The notes below the pieces were generated by a model, which was not told the origin of the DNA, did no database searches, and was given only the letters and a program-made list of their open reading frames with translations. DNA of 41,586 nucleotides. Origin: Chlamydiia bacterium. Lineage in GTDB: Bacteria; Chlamydiota; Chlamydiia; Chlamydiales; Rhabdochlamydiaceae. Positions 16,957-24,593 of the stretch are shown here, piece after piece (the stretch's first letter is position 1; each line of letters opens with the position of its first letter). The stretch covers positions 1 to 41,586 of the forward strand of contig JAJPIB010000070.1 in NCBI GenBank assembly GCA_021324995.1, read 5' to 3'. The position numbers and the translations under genes are program-made.

Positions 16957-17502
16957 ATGTTGCAGCAATCTTCGAGGAGCGTTCGGTTGAAGGCATTGGC
17001 GAAGGTCTACCCCCTTTTAGGAAACGGCAAATTTTTCGCCGGATTCTTGAGTTTTGTGGTGATCGCTTTTGCTTTTTATCTCTGGCAAAAACCTCTCTCG
17101 CCCACTTCGATTCCTCAAGAAGTTTCGATAAGTTTTACAGCTGGAAGTTTTTCTCGAACTCTTGGATTTAAGGAATCTATAGAAATGCTTCCTTTTGAAT
17201 TTGAAAAAATTCATTGGAATGTGGCCGTGCTTAAAACGGCGTCGCTAGGGAATACCCTAAATCATTTATTACAGAAGAATCGCGCAGAAAAAAAACCATT
17301 TGTGGGCTTTATTCGAGATGCACAAGACAAAGATTATATCTTTTTCATCAGCCAAGAGGGGGCGCTGACAGTGAGTTCAGTCGCGGCTCTTTCAAAAAGC
17401 GCTCAGTTGTCTTTCCCCAATGGCCTTGAAGTGAAAATCCCCGAGGAGATGGGTCAAGGTGCATTCTATTTCAGGGGTTTTCTTCCTCCTTCCCTTAAAT
17501 GA
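16957..17502 (+). CDS. Membrane-anchored protein of unknown function
   Basis: 181 residues with a basic N-terminus, one membrane helix (FFAGFLSFVVIAFAFYLW, about 25-45) and an outer domain of about 135 residues. No family was recognised. It follows mreC after 66 nt, but it lacks the multiple helices of MreD, so it is not a plain MreD. It may still belong to the same envelope operon. ATG 16957 is preferred over a TTG one codon upstream. Confidence 0.55.
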   Translation: MLQQSSRSVRLKALAKVYPLLGNGKFFAGFLSFVVIAFAFYLWQKPLSPTSIPQEVSISFTAGSFSRTLGFKESIEMLPFEFEKIHWNVAVLKTASLGNTLNHLLQKNRAEKKPFVGFIRDAQDKDYIFFISQEGALTVSSVAALSKSAQLSFPNGLEVKIPEEMGQGAFYFRGFLPPSLK

Positions 17503-17516
17503 ATTGATATCTTATG

Positions 17517-17561
17517 ACAGGATTCTATCCCCAACGTGATGTAAAATAGAGGAATTCCTGT
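17517..17561 (+). promoter_or_regulatory. Hairpin covering the ribosome-binding site of the bicupin gene
   Basis: ACAGGATTC (17517-17525) can pair with GAATTCCTGT (17552-17561), leaving one base unpaired. The right arm takes in the end of the Shine-Dalgarno GAGGAA (17549-17554) and the first bases of the GTG start at 17560. The loop holds TATCCCCAACGTGATG, which resembles the terminal repeat of the element at 124-288. Confidence 0.3.
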
Positions 17562-18609
17562 GGTAAAAAAAGTCAAGAGTTCATCGGATGCACCGGTTTT
17601 TCACTTGAGACGTTTAAAACCGCATAACGCGACAAAAGGTGGAAAGAGGGTTAAAGCTAGCCGCGAAAACTTTCCGAGCCTACAAGGAATGTCCTTGTAT
17701 CGGCTAACTCTTTATCCCAACGGCGTTAGAGAACCACACTGGCATGCCAATGCTGATGAACTGGGTTACTGTCTGGAAGGACAAGCTGTGGTAACTTTTT
17801 TCGGCTCAGGCAATATGAGGGAATCTTTTATCGTCAAAAAAGGCCAAGTGTTCCTGGTTCCTTCTGGCTATATCCACTGCATCGAAAACATTGGCAAAGG
17901 AAATTGCGAATTTCTTCTCGAATTTTCCCATGAGCTTCCCGAAGATTTTTCGCTTTCCTCTACGATGGGGATGTTTTCCGATGCTGTCCTCGGAAATACC
18001 TGGGATAGGCCGAGTTCTGTCTTTAAAAAACTCGAGCGAGATACCCAGGAGTCTTTCGCAGTTTTACAGACGAACCCAAAAAAACTCAGTCAGGAGACAT
18101 TTTACACCTCCGCCTATCACTATGATTTAGAGGGCTCGCTGCCCGTACTCATTCCTGAGCAGGGAAATGCAAAAGTCGCAAGAAAGAATGTTTGGCCTGC
18201 AGTACGCTCTCATGTTCTTTATTCTCTTGTGATTAGTGGCTCGGGAATGCGAGAGCCGCATTGGCACCCTGAAACAGCAGAATTAGGATATGTTGCTCAA
18301 GGAGAAGCTCGGATGGCTGTTATGATGGGTACTGGAGAGGTGAAGACCTATACTTTGAGCGAGGGGGATATCTATTTTATTCCCAAAGCCTATCCTCATC
18401 ATATCGAGAACCTAAGTAAAACTGACTTGCATTTTTTAATCTTTTTCGATCAGCCGATGCCGCAAGATGTTGGCTTTACTGCAGGGGTCCGTGCCTTTTC
18501 CGATGAGGTTTTAGGGGCATGTATGGGCATTTCCTCTTCTTTTTTCCAAGAACTTCCCAAGTATTACGTAGATCAGTTTGTTGTGAACAAAAAGAACGTC
18601 GTGGATTAA
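17560..18609 (+). CDS. Bicupin, oxalate-decarboxylase-like
   Basis: 349 residues with two cupin barrels, as in oxalate decarboxylases and oxidases. Barrel 1: HWHANADELGY (H60, H62, E67) and later VPSGYIHCIEN with the fourth metal-binding histidine. Barrel 2: HWHPETAELGY (H234, H236, E241) and FIPKAYPHHIEN. Both sites keep the three His and one Glu that bind manganese. There is no signal peptide, so it is likely cytoplasmic. The substrate cannot be told from sequence; oxalate is the family's best-known one. The GTG start has GAGGAA upstream. It stands between an unknown membrane protein and a group of small membrane proteins. Confidence 0.75.
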   Translation: MVKKVKSSSDAPVFHLRRLKPHNATKGGKRVKASRENFPSLQGMSLYRLTLYPNGVREPHWHANADELGYCLEGQAVVTFFGSGNMRESFIVKKGQVFLVPSGYIHCIENIGKGNCEFLLEFSHELPEDFSLSSTMGMFSDAVLGNTWDRPSSVFKKLERDTQESFAVLQTNPKKLSQETFYTSAYHYDLEGSLPVLIPEQGNAKVARKNVWPAVRSHVLYSLVISGSGMREPHWHPETAELGYVAQGEARMAVMMGTGEVKTYTLSEGDIYFIPKAYPHHIENLSKTDLHFLIFFDQPMPQDVGFTAGVRAFSDEVLGACMGISSSFFQELPKYYVDQFVVNKKNVVD

Positions 18610-18681
18610 TTTTTTATTTGAATAATAATTGGAATAATTCGAATATAAAGATAAAGTGCTTTGTTCAAAATAAAGAGGTTT

Positions 18682-18837
18682 ATGTTGAGTACAGTATTAA
18701 TTGTTATTTTGATTTTGCTTTTGTTAGGTGCGTTTCCCGCTTGGCCATATAACCGGACTTGGGGATATTATCCTTTTGGTGGACTGGGATTGTTGCTTGT
18801 AATCATTATCATTTTGGCTCTCTTAGGGAAACTGTAA
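18682..18837 (+). CDS. DUF3309-like small membrane protein
   Basis: 51 residues: a first hydrophobic helix (MLSTVLIVILILLLLGAF), the conserved middle PAWPYNRTWGYYPFGG, and a second helix ending in LLGKL. This matches the short DUF3309 proteins common in Proteobacteria, whose role is unknown. AAAGAGG precedes the ATG. Its stop is 2 nt from the minus-strand stop of the next gene. Confidence 0.75.
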   Translation: MLSTVLIVILILLLLGAFPAWPYNRTWGYYPFGGLGLLLVIIIILALLGKL

Positions 18838-18839
18838 GT

Positions 18840-19205
18840 TTACTTTTTCCGTGTTTTCTTCGTCGGGTATTGACTAATGATGAATTTGTGGAAAAAACGG
18901 TGAAACACTGGAGCGATGATCACTGCGATAACGATCAGAAAGATGATTCCACTGAAAAGAGAATAGGTGCCGGCAAAGATTTTTCCGGCATCTGTTTTGA
19001 GTTTGTCTGCAGGCCCCATCCCAGAGAGAATCATTGAGGCGTTCTCATAGGCGTCGATCCAAGTCAAGTGTTCAAAATGTCTGTAGCCAAAGATTCCAAT
19101 CGCTAGGGAAATACCAATGATGATAAGCCCAATGAGCAGGTTTCTTAAGACACGTTTGATGAAGACGTCAGCCGGCATCAGAGATTTAGGGTGATGTATG
19201 CGCAT
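18840..19205 (-). CDS. Two-helix membrane protein, possibly ion-channel-like
   Basis: 121 residues with two membrane helices (about 20-42 and 85-105). Between them lies a loop, WIDAYENASMILSGMGPADKLKT, placed like the pore loop of two-helix potassium channels but without the selectivity motif T-x-G-Y/F-G. Small proteins of this type occur widely in bacteria as uncharacterised proteins. Its ATG is 58 nt from that of the divergent gene at 19264. Confidence 0.55.
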   Translation of the reverse strand: MRIHHPKSLMPADVFIKRVLRNLLIGLIIIGISLAIGIFGYRHFEHLTWIDAYENASMILSGMGPADKLKTDAGKIFAGTYSLFSGIIFLIVIAVIIAPVFHRFFHKFIISQYPTKKTRKK

Positions 19206-19263
19206 AATAAAATCCTCTTGATTTCGGTATAACTCACATATTTAAAAATTTGAAGAGGAAGTT

Positions 19264-19467
19264 ATGACTTTGGCTCGTATCATAGGGTTTGTAATCATGC
19301 TTTTCGGTATTGCTGTCCTGGTATTTGGCATTTTGGCGACAGAAGAATTTGGCGAGAAAGTGACTCAGGAATTTACGGGACACTACACAGATAAGACGAT
19401 GTGGTACATCTTCGGGGGAATTGCGGCGATTTTGGTCGGAGCTGTGATATCGCGCAGCAGGAAATAA
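19264..19467 (+). CDS. DUF3185-like small membrane protein
   Basis: 67 residues: a membrane helix at the N-terminus (about 6-25), a polar middle with FTGHYTDKTMWYIFGG, and a second helix at the C-terminus. The pattern 'FTG...TDKT-W...GG' is that of DUF3185, function unknown, often found among stress-responsive membrane proteins. GAGGAAG precedes the ATG. Confidence 0.6.
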   Translation: MTLARIIGFVIMLFGIAVLVFGILATEEFGEKVTQEFTGHYTDKTMWYIFGGIAAILVGAVISRSRK

Positions 19468-19472
19468 TTTCC

Positions 19473-20513
19473 TTAACCGTGCAACGCCTGAAGAATCTCA
19501 CGAATGATTAATTCAAAATCCCTTTCATTTCCAAAAGCATAAGTATAGACTTTTTTCCGTTGAGCAGAAAAGGTGAAGAGAGATTCTTGCCAGGTTTCTT
19601 TTATAAACTTATTCAGGTTTCCTTTGGGTGGAATCTTAAACCCGCAGGAGTGAAGGGGTGACGTGGTAGAATTCTTAGGGTCGATAAAATACAGCGGCCT
19701 ATCAAAAATGAGAAAATCATAGCCTATCGAGGAGTAGTCCCCCAAGTATAACGCGCATCTAGATAGCAGTGGATAAATGGGAGGGAAGTCAACTAAAAAG
19801 AGCGCCGAGGGATGATTTTCATAGAGCGCCATCAAACGGTAGGCGCGCGCAGGATGATGTTCAGCGAGAAAGGGATGAGGCTTGATGATGAGGTTATATG
19901 AGGGTGACAATTCTTCGATGAGGCGTTCAGTTTCAGTAAAGAATGTCGTGGGATTTTCAGCATCGTTCCACGTTGGCGCATAAATCAAGATGGGTTTTTC
20001 ATTCTTAAAGTGGCTAAATACTGTGTCTTGAGCTAGGGCGTCAAAAAATTGTCTGTATTTGAGATAATAAGAAAAGCGGTAGTTGCCCGTTTTCACGATA
20101 TGCCTGATTTTATCGGCAGCGCTCGTTCGTTTTAATAGATCGTATAGGTGCTCCCCATAGACAAGGGAAATATCTTGTTCGATATGGTTTTTTATCGAAT
20201 GGCCTTTATCGGAGTTACCGTGAGGGCAAAACACGAATCGCATTTCCTTTTGAAAAAGCAGCTTGAGAAAAGGTTTTAGCTGGGCTGCAAAAAATTTCCC
20301 CGTTTCGTAGATCACATCATAACTGTATGCCAAATGTTCGATGGTCAGTTCATCTAAGCCTTTGAGTTCGGGATTAAGATTAGGATAAAGAGCTTTGGCG
20401 AGTCTAAAGTTTTTTTCTTCAGTGACAATAAGAGGAATTTTGAGGAGAGAGCTTAAAACACCAAGATGATCGAGATGGGTATCGGGTCCGGAGAGTATCG
20501 CTGTGTGTCGCAT
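19473..20513 (-). CDS. CDP-glycerol glycerophosphotransferase-like protein (copy 2)
   Basis: 346 residues from ATG 20513, chosen because GGAG lies just upstream and because the paralogue starts in the same way (GPDTHLDHLG against GPELHHLDHLG); a longer frame to 20771 overlaps the upstream gene and is discarded. Features of the TagF/TagB-type GT-B fold: CPHGNSDKGHS, ILIYAPTW, LIIKPHP, and LGDYSSIGYDFLIFDRPLYF. These enzymes transfer glycerol phosphate or similar groups from a CDP carrier. It follows its paralogue with a 7-nt gap, so the two form an operon. Confidence 0.75.
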   Translation of the reverse strand: MRHTAILSGPDTHLDHLGVLSSLLKIPLIVTEEKNFRLAKALYPNLNPELKGLDELTIEHLAYSYDVIYETGKFFAAQLKPFLKLLFQKEMRFVFCPHGNSDKGHSIKNHIEQDISLVYGEHLYDLLKRTSAADKIRHIVKTGNYRFSYYLKYRQFFDALAQDTVFSHFKNEKPILIYAPTWNDAENPTTFFTETERLIEELSPSYNLIIKPHPFLAEHHPARAYRLMALYENHPSALFLVDFPPIYPLLSRCALYLGDYSSIGYDFLIFDRPLYFIDPKNSTTSPLHSCGFKIPPKGNLNKFIKETWQESLFTFSAQRKKVYTYAFGNERDFELIIREILQALHG

Positions 20514-20520
20514 ACGCTCC

Positions 20521-21633
20521 TCAGAAGAAGTCGAGTTCTCGATCGGGAAAACACGTGTAAAGCTGCTGGACTTCTTCTTTGAGCTTGTCCAAGGGCTTGG
20601 GATGACCAAATGCATATTCATACACCGCTTTTCGAATCTCTGAGAAGCTGCGCAGCTCAAAAAGAAAATAGTCCTTAATGATTTTGTGGATATGGGTATA
20701 GTCCTCGGGATGGATTTCGATGCCACACCGAAAGAGATACAGACCCGCATCCGTATTTCGATCGCGCCCATTGGGATTCAGAAAGAACATCGGTTTGTTA
20801 AAATAGAGGAAGTCATAGCCGATCGACGACATATCTCCGATATAAGCATCCACACGGGCGAGCAAAGGATAAATGGGAGGAAACTCAGTGAGAAATAGAA
20901 TGTTGCCTTTGTCTTCATGTTTTCTCATGAGCTCTTCAAGGGTGAACTCATCTTGGAGCAAAGAGTTAGGATGGATCTTAATGATCAGGTTGTTATCTGA
21001 GGGCAATGATTTAATGAGCGGTTCTATCGCATTAAAAAGGGAGGAAGATTTTTCGTAATCTTGCCATGTAGGAGCGTAAAGCAAGGTGTGTTCCGCTTCA
21101 GGGAGTTTTGTAAAAATCTCTTTCTCGGCACATTGATCGTAAAAGGCTTTATTTTCGAGATAAAACTGGAGGCGGAAGTTGCCGGTGGCGACCCATCCCT
21201 TCAGTTGATCAAAGACGTCTTTACGTTTGAAGAATTCGAACATCTGCTTCCCATAGAGCAAGACCGCTTCTTCTTTTTTTAGAGCTTCCATGTAAAAAAT
21301 CGAATCCCCTTTGTCGGAGTTCCCGTGTGGACACCAAATCGCGCGGATCCTTTTTTGAAGGAGCTTTTGGGCAAAAAAGAAAATTTCGTCAAAAATGGCG
21401 CGAGGCATGGAGTAGAAAACAATATCGTAATGGGAGACTAGGTATTCCGCGATTGCCAGGTAATCGAAAAGGATGGGATGAAGACCGGGGTAATAGCGTT
21501 TGGCAAGGTCGAAAATCCGTTCCTCGGTGACGATGAGGGGAATGCCCATCATACTGCATAAAGGACCAAGATGGTCGAGATGATGCAGCTCAGGCCCATA
21601 AATCAATCCTGCTGCGCGAAAGTCATGAAGCAT
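20521..21633 (-). CDS. CDP-glycerol glycerophosphotransferase-like protein (copy 1)
   Basis: 370 residues with the same motifs as the next gene: CPHGNSDKGDS, TLLYAPTW, LIIKIHPN (where the paralogue has KPHP), and IGDMSSIGYDFLYFNKPMFF. The two proteins align over their whole length and arose by tandem duplication. Chlamydiae make no teichoic acids, so the acceptor is unknown; a surface polysaccharide, lipooligosaccharide or lipid is possible. No membrane segment is seen. The third sugar-related gene in this neighbourhood is the GT4 glycosyltransferase at 23454. Confidence 0.75.
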   Translation of the reverse strand: MLHDFRAAGLIYGPELHHLDHLGPLCSMMGIPLIVTEERIFDLAKRYYPGLHPILFDYLAIAEYLVSHYDIVFYSMPRAIFDEIFFFAQKLLQKRIRAIWCPHGNSDKGDSIFYMEALKKEEAVLLYGKQMFEFFKRKDVFDQLKGWVATGNFRLQFYLENKAFYDQCAEKEIFTKLPEAEHTLLYAPTWQDYEKSSSLFNAIEPLIKSLPSDNNLIIKIHPNSLLQDEFTLEELMRKHEDKGNILFLTEFPPIYPLLARVDAYIGDMSSIGYDFLYFNKPMFFLNPNGRDRNTDAGLYLFRCGIEIHPEDYTHIHKIIKDYFLFELRSFSEIRKAVYEYAFGHPKPLDKLKEEVQQLYTCFPDRELDFF

Positions 21634-21677
21634 GAACGCCTCTTACCTCGATTTCTACAAAGTCGAGCTTATACCAC

Positions 21678-22184
21678 TTACTTTACAATATTGATCGTTG
21701 TAACAGAAGCTTTTCTTTTAGCACGGTTTTCGGTGGCAAGTTGGTATTGGGGATAGCGAATGTAGTCTGCCGAAATAGACAATCTTTGGTTATGGGTGTG
21801 TTGCCGGTTGAGTCTTTCCGTTAGTGCCATGAGCTGGTCGCTCAAAGAAAGAATTTCTGTGCTAATCAGTTCGCCTGGAGGGAGGATTTCTTCGAGAGAA
21901 GGCTGCTTGTTTTTCAAGGCTATAATTTTTTCAATTTTCTCTGTAGTCATTCTGCGATGCAAACGTAAAGAGCTTAAGGATTCAAGCATCGGATGGCGCA
22001 TCTGCAAGATTTGATTTAAGCTTCCTGCATCGTGTAAAATCAAGGAAACTTCTTCTTGATGCAAGTTAGAAAGCAGCTCTCGCGTCAGGTTAATTTCCTT
22101 TTGCAGGTTGTCGCGAAGCGTGCAATGCAATGTTTGCCAATCTTCGTTATTCACCAGACTTTGATGATCCATATGCCTCTCCAT
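21678..22184 (-). CDS. Coiled-coil protein resembling FlgN-type chaperones
   Basis: 168 residues, almost wholly helical, with the pattern of FlgN export chaperones: a first helix (LRDNLQKEINLTRELLSNLHQEEVSLI), a second (LNQILQMRHPMLESLSSLRLHR) and a late segment with ALTERLNRQHTHNQRL. FlgN binds late flagellar substrates; chlamydiae keep some flagellar-type secretion genes and a full type III system, so a secretion chaperone is a reasonable guess. No neighbour supports it. Start is 22184 or the ATG at 22172, which has GGAGAGG close upstream. Confidence 0.4.
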   Translation of the reverse strand: MERHMDHQSLVNNEDWQTLHCTLRDNLQKEINLTRELLSNLHQEEVSLILHDAGSLNQILQMRHPMLESLSSLRLHRRMTTEKIEKIIALKNKQPSLEEILPPGELISTEILSLSDQLMALTERLNRQHTHNQRLSISADYIRYPQYQLATENRAKRKASVTTINIVK

Positions 22185-22361
22185 TGTCCTCGCCTTTTTA
22201 CATTTTGGGCCCGCTTGCCTCGTCTATTTGCGCTTGAACAAGGCCGCGTTGTCGGTGCTATATAAGAGATGCAATGAGCGTGCCAAAGTAAAGGACATTG
22301 CAAGGAAAGATCGGGAGCTTAATACTAGTGGGCAAAAATTGCCGGCCATAAAGAGAAAATC

Positions 22362-23396
22362 GTGAAAAAAGTTCCTTTTGAAGCAGAAGTACTGAAACAA
22401 TGGTTCCTTAATGAAGCTCGGGATCTCCCCTGGCGCAACAATTCTACGCCTTATGCTGTGTGGATTTCAGAGATCATGCTCCAACAAACTCAGGTCTCGG
22501 TCGTCAGAGATTACTTTCTTCGTTGGATGAGTCGCTTTCCCTCAATTTCAGACCTTGCTGCAGCCCCTCTAGACGATGTCATTAAAGCATGGGAGGGATT
22601 GGGGTACTATTCAAGAGCGCGAAATATCCACGCGTCTGCGCGGTACATTGTTGAGAATCACGCTGGCATTTTTCCATCGACTAGAGAGCAGCTCATCGGG
22701 CTGAAAGGATTGGGGCCATATACGATCGGAGCGATCTTGAGTTTTGCATTCAAGCAGAAAGTCGCTGCTGTAGACGGAAACGTAATTCGTGTGTTGACGC
22801 GTTACTACGGCATTGCAGAAGATGTTCAGAAATCCGCTACCCTTAAAAAAATTTGGTCGATCGCTGAAGAAATCCTGCCTGAAGAGGAACCTTGGCTTGT
22901 TGTTGAAGGCCTCATTGAGCTTGGCGCCATCGTATGTAAGCGCGAGGCACAATGCTGGGCTTGTCCTCTTATCTCGGGATGTTCCGCTTATCGAGAAGGA
23001 ACGCAGTCAGAACTTCCTAAAAAAGGTAAAAAGATAGAAGTAACCACTCTTTTTCGCGAAGTGTTCGTCATTACGCATAGAAATAGCTTTTTGGTGAAAA
23101 AAGGAATAGAGGGAAAGGTGATGGCAGGGCTTTATGAATTTCCCTACATTGAAAAAGGAGCGGATTCAGCATTCCCTTTTTCCTTTAGAGCAGAAAAAGT
23201 GGCTACACTGGAAGAGGTAGGTCATAGTTTTACGCGGTTTCGGGTTCGCCTATTCCCTACTCGATGGGAAGCAGAACAAAAAGCAGATCTTGAAGGCTGC
23301 ACATGGATTGATCGCAATGAATTGCATCATTATCCCTTTTCCTCCGGGCACAAAAAAATACTCTTACAGATTATCCCTGTTGGAGTTATTGATTAG
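22362..23396 (+). CDS. mutY: A/G-specific adenine DNA glycosylase
   Basis: 344 residues. MutY removes adenine opposite 8-oxoguanine. The catalytic residues have the same numbering as in E. coli: E37 in SEIMLQQTQV and D138 in VDGNVIRVL, with the helix-hairpin-helix LKGLGPYTIGAI between them. Four cysteines (C192, C198, C201, C207) form the iron-sulfur site, but the spacing is C-x5-C-x2-C-x5-C, one residue less in the first gap than the usual C-x6-C. The C-terminal Nudix-like domain that reads 8-oxoG follows (GLYEFPYIE, EVGHSFTRFRVRL). GTG start. Confidence 0.92.
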   Translation: MKKVPFEAEVLKQWFLNEARDLPWRNNSTPYAVWISEIMLQQTQVSVVRDYFLRWMSRFPSISDLAAAPLDDVIKAWEGLGYYSRARNIHASARYIVENHAGIFPSTREQLIGLKGLGPYTIGAILSFAFKQKVAAVDGNVIRVLTRYYGIAEDVQKSATLKKIWSIAEEILPEEEPWLVVEGLIELGAIVCKREAQCWACPLISGCSAYREGTQSELPKKGKKIEVTTLFREVFVITHRNSFLVKKGIEGKVMAGLYEFPYIEKGADSAFPFSFRAEKVATLEEVGHSFTRFRVRLFPTRWEAEQKADLEGCTWIDRNELHHYPFSSGHKKILLQIIPVGVID

Positions 23397-23453
23397 GTTG
23401 CTTTTAAAAACTGGATCGGAAAAAAATGGAGCGACAAGTGTTGAGGTGCGCTG

Positions 23454-24548
23454 ATGCGATTATTGCATACGGAAAGTTCTCGCGGCTGGGGAGGTCAAGA
23501 AATCCGCATTTTGAGTGAAGCGGAAGGAATGCGAAAGCGTGGACATGAGGTGATTCTCGCTGTAAATTCAGGAGGGGGGCTGATCTCGCGGGCGCGAGAT
23601 GCAGGATTCATTGTCTATGAACTTGCTTTTAGACGGTCTTGTGCACTTAAAACCATCTACGAACTTGTTCAAATTTGCAAACGGCATCGTATCGATGCGA
23701 TTAATACCCATTCCTCGCTCGATGCTTGGCTAGGAGGGATTGCTGCGCGCATTGCCAAAAAAAAGGTGATCCGGACGCGCCATTTGTCGACGATGATCCG
23801 TAAAGGACTCAATAGCCGTTTACTGTATAAAAGTTTGGCTGATTTTGTTGTGACGACATCCTCGCCGATTTTACGGACAATCGAAAAGCAGGCTAAACTC
23901 TCTCCCTCGCGCCTTCAATGCATTCCTACTGGTATCGATCCCCACGTTCTTAAAGCAGATCTCATGAAAGCGGCGGAGTTTCGCGCTTCTCTCGGCGTTG
24001 GCCCAAGCGATGTTCTCATCGGAACAGTTTGTTTTGTCCGCTCCTGGAAAGGGATTAATGATCTGCTACAGGCAGCGGTACTTCTCAAAGAGCGCAAGGA
24101 AATCAAGTGGGTGATTGTAGGAGGAGGCCATGTCAATGATTACAAAGCAAAGATACCCGAACTGGGGCTAGAAAGGATCGTCACCTTTACGGGGCATATT
24201 GAGATGCCATACTCGGCGATGCGTGCCATAGATATTTTTGCACTGCTTAGCACCGCTCATGAAGGGATATCGCAAGCTAGCTTGCAGGCCGCCTTCCTTG
24301 AACGACCTTTGATTACTACAACCGTAGGGGGACTTCCTGAAGTTTGCCTCAATGGGGAAACGGGTTTGTTAGTTTCTCCTTTTTCTCCCGCTGAGGTTGC
24401 AAAGGCTGTCGTAAAATTAGTTGACAATCCTATGTTAAGACAGCAATTTGGAATGCGAGGTAAGCAACTCGTTGAGGAGAAGTTCACGCTTACGCATATG
24501 CTCGACGAAATGGAAAAAGTTTATGAGGCAATTTCAAAAGAGGTCTAA
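23454..24548 (+). CDS. Glycosyltransferase family 4 (GT-B fold)
   Basis: 364 residues. The N-terminal Rossmann domain begins MRLLHTESSRGWGGQEIR, a nucleotide-sugar enzyme pattern with a glycine-rich loop. The C-terminal domain shows the GT4 signature VGGGHVNDY and later the E-x7-E region AHEGISQASLQAAFLERPLITT followed by GGLPEVCLNGETGLLV. Such enzymes add one sugar to a lipid or polysaccharide acceptor at the inner face of the membrane; the substrate is unknown. ATG has GAGG upstream. It lies 57 nt after mutY and 45 nt before copA. Confidence 0.85.
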   Translation: MRLLHTESSRGWGGQEIRILSEAEGMRKRGHEVILAVNSGGGLISRARDAGFIVYELAFRRSCALKTIYELVQICKRHRIDAINTHSSLDAWLGGIAARIAKKKVIRTRHLSTMIRKGLNSRLLYKSLADFVVTTSSPILRTIEKQAKLSPSRLQCIPTGIDPHVLKADLMKAAEFRASLGVGPSDVLIGTVCFVRSWKGINDLLQAAVLLKERKEIKWVIVGGGHVNDYKAKIPELGLERIVTFTGHIEMPYSAMRAIDIFALLSTAHEGISQASLQAAFLERPLITTTVGGLPEVCLNGETGLLVSPFSPAEVAKAVVKLVDNPMLRQQFGMRGKQLVEEKFTLTHMLDEMEKVYEAISKEV

Positions 24549-24593
24549 GAACCCGAAAATCGACTGAAACTTTTTATTCGGATAGGTTCAACA

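Noticed and set aside
19459-19473. Palindrome AGGAAATAATTTCCT between convergent genes as a terminator
   Set aside because: The arms leave only one unpaired base, too few for a hairpin loop without opening the stem; chance is likely in AT-rich sequence.
20514-20771. N-terminal extension of the second CDP-glycerol-transferase-like gene
   Set aside because: The extension would lie inside the upstream gene and has no similarity to the paralogue; an ATG with GGAG at 20513 explains the start.
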